A stretch of DNA of 64,000 nt from Lepidurus packardi (taxonomy: Eukaryota > Arthropoda > Branchiopoda > Notostraca > Triopsidae): assembly GCA_023053545.1 (NCBI GenBank), contig JAKZAN010000004.1, positions 7,750,001-7,814,000 of the forward strand, in the 5' to 3' direction. Position numbers and translations under genes: made by a program. The notes beneath the pieces are model-generated. The model was not told where the DNA came from. It did no database searches and worked only from the letters and a program-made list of their open reading frames with translations. Position 1 is the first letter of the stretch, and every line of letters begins with the position of its first letter. Shown here one piece after another: positions 61,230-64,000 of this stretch.

Positions 61230-64000
61230 ATGGTACTACCATTGGATTTGCTCTTTAAGCTACCACATGATGTGGACGACAAGTACCAGTCTAAGTTTCA
61301 GTAGAAGACGAATTTTCTGATGAGTATTTTTTCTTTTCCTAGGTCGTTTAGAAAAATACAAGACGAGGTTCCAAAAATAGTTATTATCGGTCTTCTGGGC
61401 AAATCGCCCTGCATTGGCCCTAAATGGAAGCAAGTTTGTTTGGATGAATTTCTAGGCAAATCAGTCTTCCAGAATGTGATGCAAAACACAACCCAACAAG
61501 TCAGATATATGGCCTCTTAAGATGACTAATTTAACACCAACTGTATACACTTACAGACTTGCATAAAAGGTTACTACCATCCAAACATGGCATGTGTACT
61601 TCTTCACCTTCAAAATAATAGCTCAGCGACTTTCTCGAAAGGAACCCGATCCGAGTCCACTATACATTCCCATTCGGAAGATTTCCTAATGTCCTGGCTG
61701 AAACAAACAGAACCTGAATACAGATTAATGCTCCTACTCTTTCTGGTTTGCCATATGGTAATTATTCAGTCTCCATCCACGCCAGATACTACCATCGTTC
61801 ACAGTCTACGAATGATAGACAATGCAAGGTAAAAGCGTCTTAGCATAATCAAATTTTGATCGATTGCATTAACTGTCTATTATAGGCTTAAATTGCAAGG
61901 AAGTCTTTCATCCATTCTGGAATCAAACAACACTTCCCGTGAATGGATGAGCCAAGGTAGACTTTGCATTCCACGTTTAATTTTCTACATTGCATCGGCT
62001 CCAGCTGTGGAAGATACAGAAAAGCTGGCCCAATCAATTCAAGACCAATTGTTTCGCCTTTTACGCAAAGCCAAATTGATTGCCAACAACCCCAATCAAG
62101 CACTTTGCTCCGTACCATCTAACTCAACTTACGTTTTTGTTAATAAACAAGGTAGTCCCAATCCCCTACTTGCAAAAATTGTGTAGATCCGTTTTCACTT
62201 AGGTGGGGATTTCCGAGAATTCTTAAACAACCATATCGATGCTGTTCGCCAAGGAAAACTGATTGATCAAGTTGGTCGCCACAGTTCTAACCTACACACA
62301 GAAGTATTACTGAACTTCAGTTATGTTAGATTTTCGTTTTCTATTAACTTAAATTATTAGATTCCTCCTGCAAATATATGGTTCACTGTCGTTAACCAAT
62401 TATACCATCAGTTTGTTAACCCTGAGCCCGGTTCAACCTTCGAGAAGGTAAATGAACTTATTTATACTCGAAAACCTATTGATTCCAATCCATTTTCGAA
62501 GGCTCTCCTTGGACTGCACTCTTCATTGGATGTTGCCAGCCAATTTAGCGAAGTCCGTTGCAAGAAAGTGTTTCCATTAGCACTAGCTCATTACCAGGAA
62601 AATATCCCAGCGCACTATTCTTCGCACATTCATCAAAGTAAAGTAAGATCAACTTCTTATTCCTTTTTGTTACCGGAAATACTCTTATCTGACACTCTCT
62701 GTTTGCCTTTTTCATAAATAGTTGGCTGGAGCTTGTGCCATGTTTGCGTCTCAAGCTAGAGGACCAGCAGCAGGCCGTTGGCTTGTCCACTTACAACACG
62801 AATGCGAAAGGATTTGGGCCTCTGGGCGTCAAGTTTGCGAAGAACCTAGCTTAACAGGCAAACCTTGCATACAACCTCAACACAAAACCCATTCAGATCA
62901 GGCAGGGTAACTTAAAATACTCTATTTTAGACAAAATATAGATTTATTTTGTATTTTTTTGCAGGTCTTTACCAGTAATGCCACATTCGAGTGGGTATCG
63001 GATGATTTCAGGCTGTAATTGTGGATCAAAGCAAGGAAATCGGGATGATCCCTTCGATGTAAAGACAGCCAACTTTACTTTCTATTACCACATGAATGAA
63101 GAATGCTGCCATCGTTTCCAAGCTGTCAATTTCCCAGTCTTTCAGCCCGGAAGCGTCACTGCTCGTCCAGCTCCTGTACGCAAACAAGTCAAAGACTTGG
63201 ACTTTGTCAAATGTACGCAAGAGCTCAATCTGGATGTTAGTGAAGACTTGTCCCTTTCGCAATCAGATTACACTGCCAATGATGAGGAAAACGTGAGTAT
63301 TTCTCGTTATCCTGCATCTTGTAAATCTAATTTACCTGTTTATTTAGTTTTCCGACTCCGAGCTAGATTCATCGTCAGATTTTCTGCCCGATGTATCACC
63401 TCAAGCAGACACAGCCGAATATTTGGTGGGAATGCCCCATTCTTTGTCGTCCTCTGCCTTGCCTTTGTTCCCTTCATGGTCTTTGCTCTGTCGTGGACCC
63501 TCCAGTCTTTACACGCACAGCGTAGGCCTAGCTCAAATGCCCGGCTTCGGATCCGGGGCAGTGCATATGACCGTATGGGACGTCACATTGAACTTGAGTC
63601 CTGCTGGCGCCAACGTAGCTGAAGAATGGCGAGTCAAGAAGGGATCTGGCAAACCCCTTCGAAGAAATAAAGGTTGGTTTCTGTAAAGATTATTCTAGAA
63701 AAGTATTTGTAGCTAAATGGCTCATTTATCTCCCTGTCTATTTGGGTAGATGGATCAGCAGAGATGACCAACAAGATCTTTTTGGGAACAGAATACGAAT
63801 GTCCTCGTGGGCATCGATTTTTGTTACCTTTGGCAGCGGCTGCGAGGACAGCCAAAGCCCACACCTATCCGCATACCGATACGCCGTTATATCTACCCTG
63901 TCCCTGTAGACCCAACAATCAACTCTGCGCTCAGCTTATGCGATTGCATGTGGTCACGCCCAGAACACCGTTTTCTGTTTACCTTCACCCTCGCGTACGT
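61230..64000 (+). CDS. SMG8: SMG8, nonsense-mediated decay factor, 3'-partial at window edge
   Basis: Coding exons: 61230-61300, 61343-61499, 61557-61828, 61886-62151, 62203-62303, 62361-62642, 62722-62906, 62965-63292, 63348-63672 and 63750 to beyond 64000. They sum to 2238 nt (746 codons) with all phases consistent. Features shared with animal SMG8: a P-loop-like VIIGLLGKS near residue 35 (human VVGIFGKT); LLFLVCHMVIIQSP; KLIANN region; ARGPAAGRW...CERIW...CEEPSLTGKPC; GCNCGSKQGNRDDPFDVKTANF; FPSWSL; and GTEYECPRGHRF near the C-terminus. Compared with human SMG8 (about 991 residues), roughly the last 65 residues lie outside the window; low-complexity insertions of the human protein are absent. 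SMG8 binds SMG9 and the kinase SMG1 and restrains UPF1 phosphorylation until decay is licensed. The ATG context (AAGATGG) is good. Confidence 0.95.

Overview
The window is animal nuclear DNA, most likely from an arthropod. It has spliced genes with GT-AG introns, no bacterial-style gene packing, and a single-exon gene of the Kekkon family (LRR + one Ig + transmembrane), a family best known from arthropods. Two genes have many short introns (roughly 40-110 bp), which would fit a compact crustacean genome such as a branchiopod. That narrower placement is an inference and I hold it weakly.

Four genes can be named by protein similarity, all on the + strand. (1) The last three coding exons of YIPF5, a Golgi/ER Yip1-family membrane protein, spread over 5106-18582 with a 10.5 kb intron. 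(2) A Kekkon-like receptor at 38776-41418, uninterrupted, with an apparent 5' UTR splice acceptor at 38436. (3) THOC2, the scaffold subunit of the THO/TREX mRNA-export complex, in 26 coding exons from 43227 to 50730. Its exon lengths sum to 4395 nt (1464 codons plus stop) with every phase consistent. (4) SMG8, a regulator of the NMD kinase SMG1, from 61230 off the right edge; its ten exons sum to 746 codons in phase. A fifth gene, unidentified and rich in very small exons, follows THOC2 at about 50854-52305.

The rest is non-coding as far as I can tell. 1-5105 and the YIPF5 introns hold no recognisable gene. The ~20 kb between YIPF5 and Kekkon is plain intergenic sequence with homopolymer G tracts, hairpins and copies of a diverged dispersed repeat. 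The ~9 kb between the unidentified gene and SMG8 is repeat-derived: a tRNA-like SINE relic, a diverged tandem duplication (about 55.7-56.5 and 57.1-58.0 kb), a foldback/MITE-like element at 58.97-59.2 kb and a patch of short repeats at 60.4-60.6 kb.

The most notable observations are a textbook-looking U12-type AT-AC intron as the last intron of THOC2, the chain of in-phase small exons just downstream, and the same-frame continuation of the open frame after the THOC2 stop. THOC2 and SMG8 both act in mRNA handling (export and NMD), but nothing here shows that they are co-regulated. I found no convincing new biological system.
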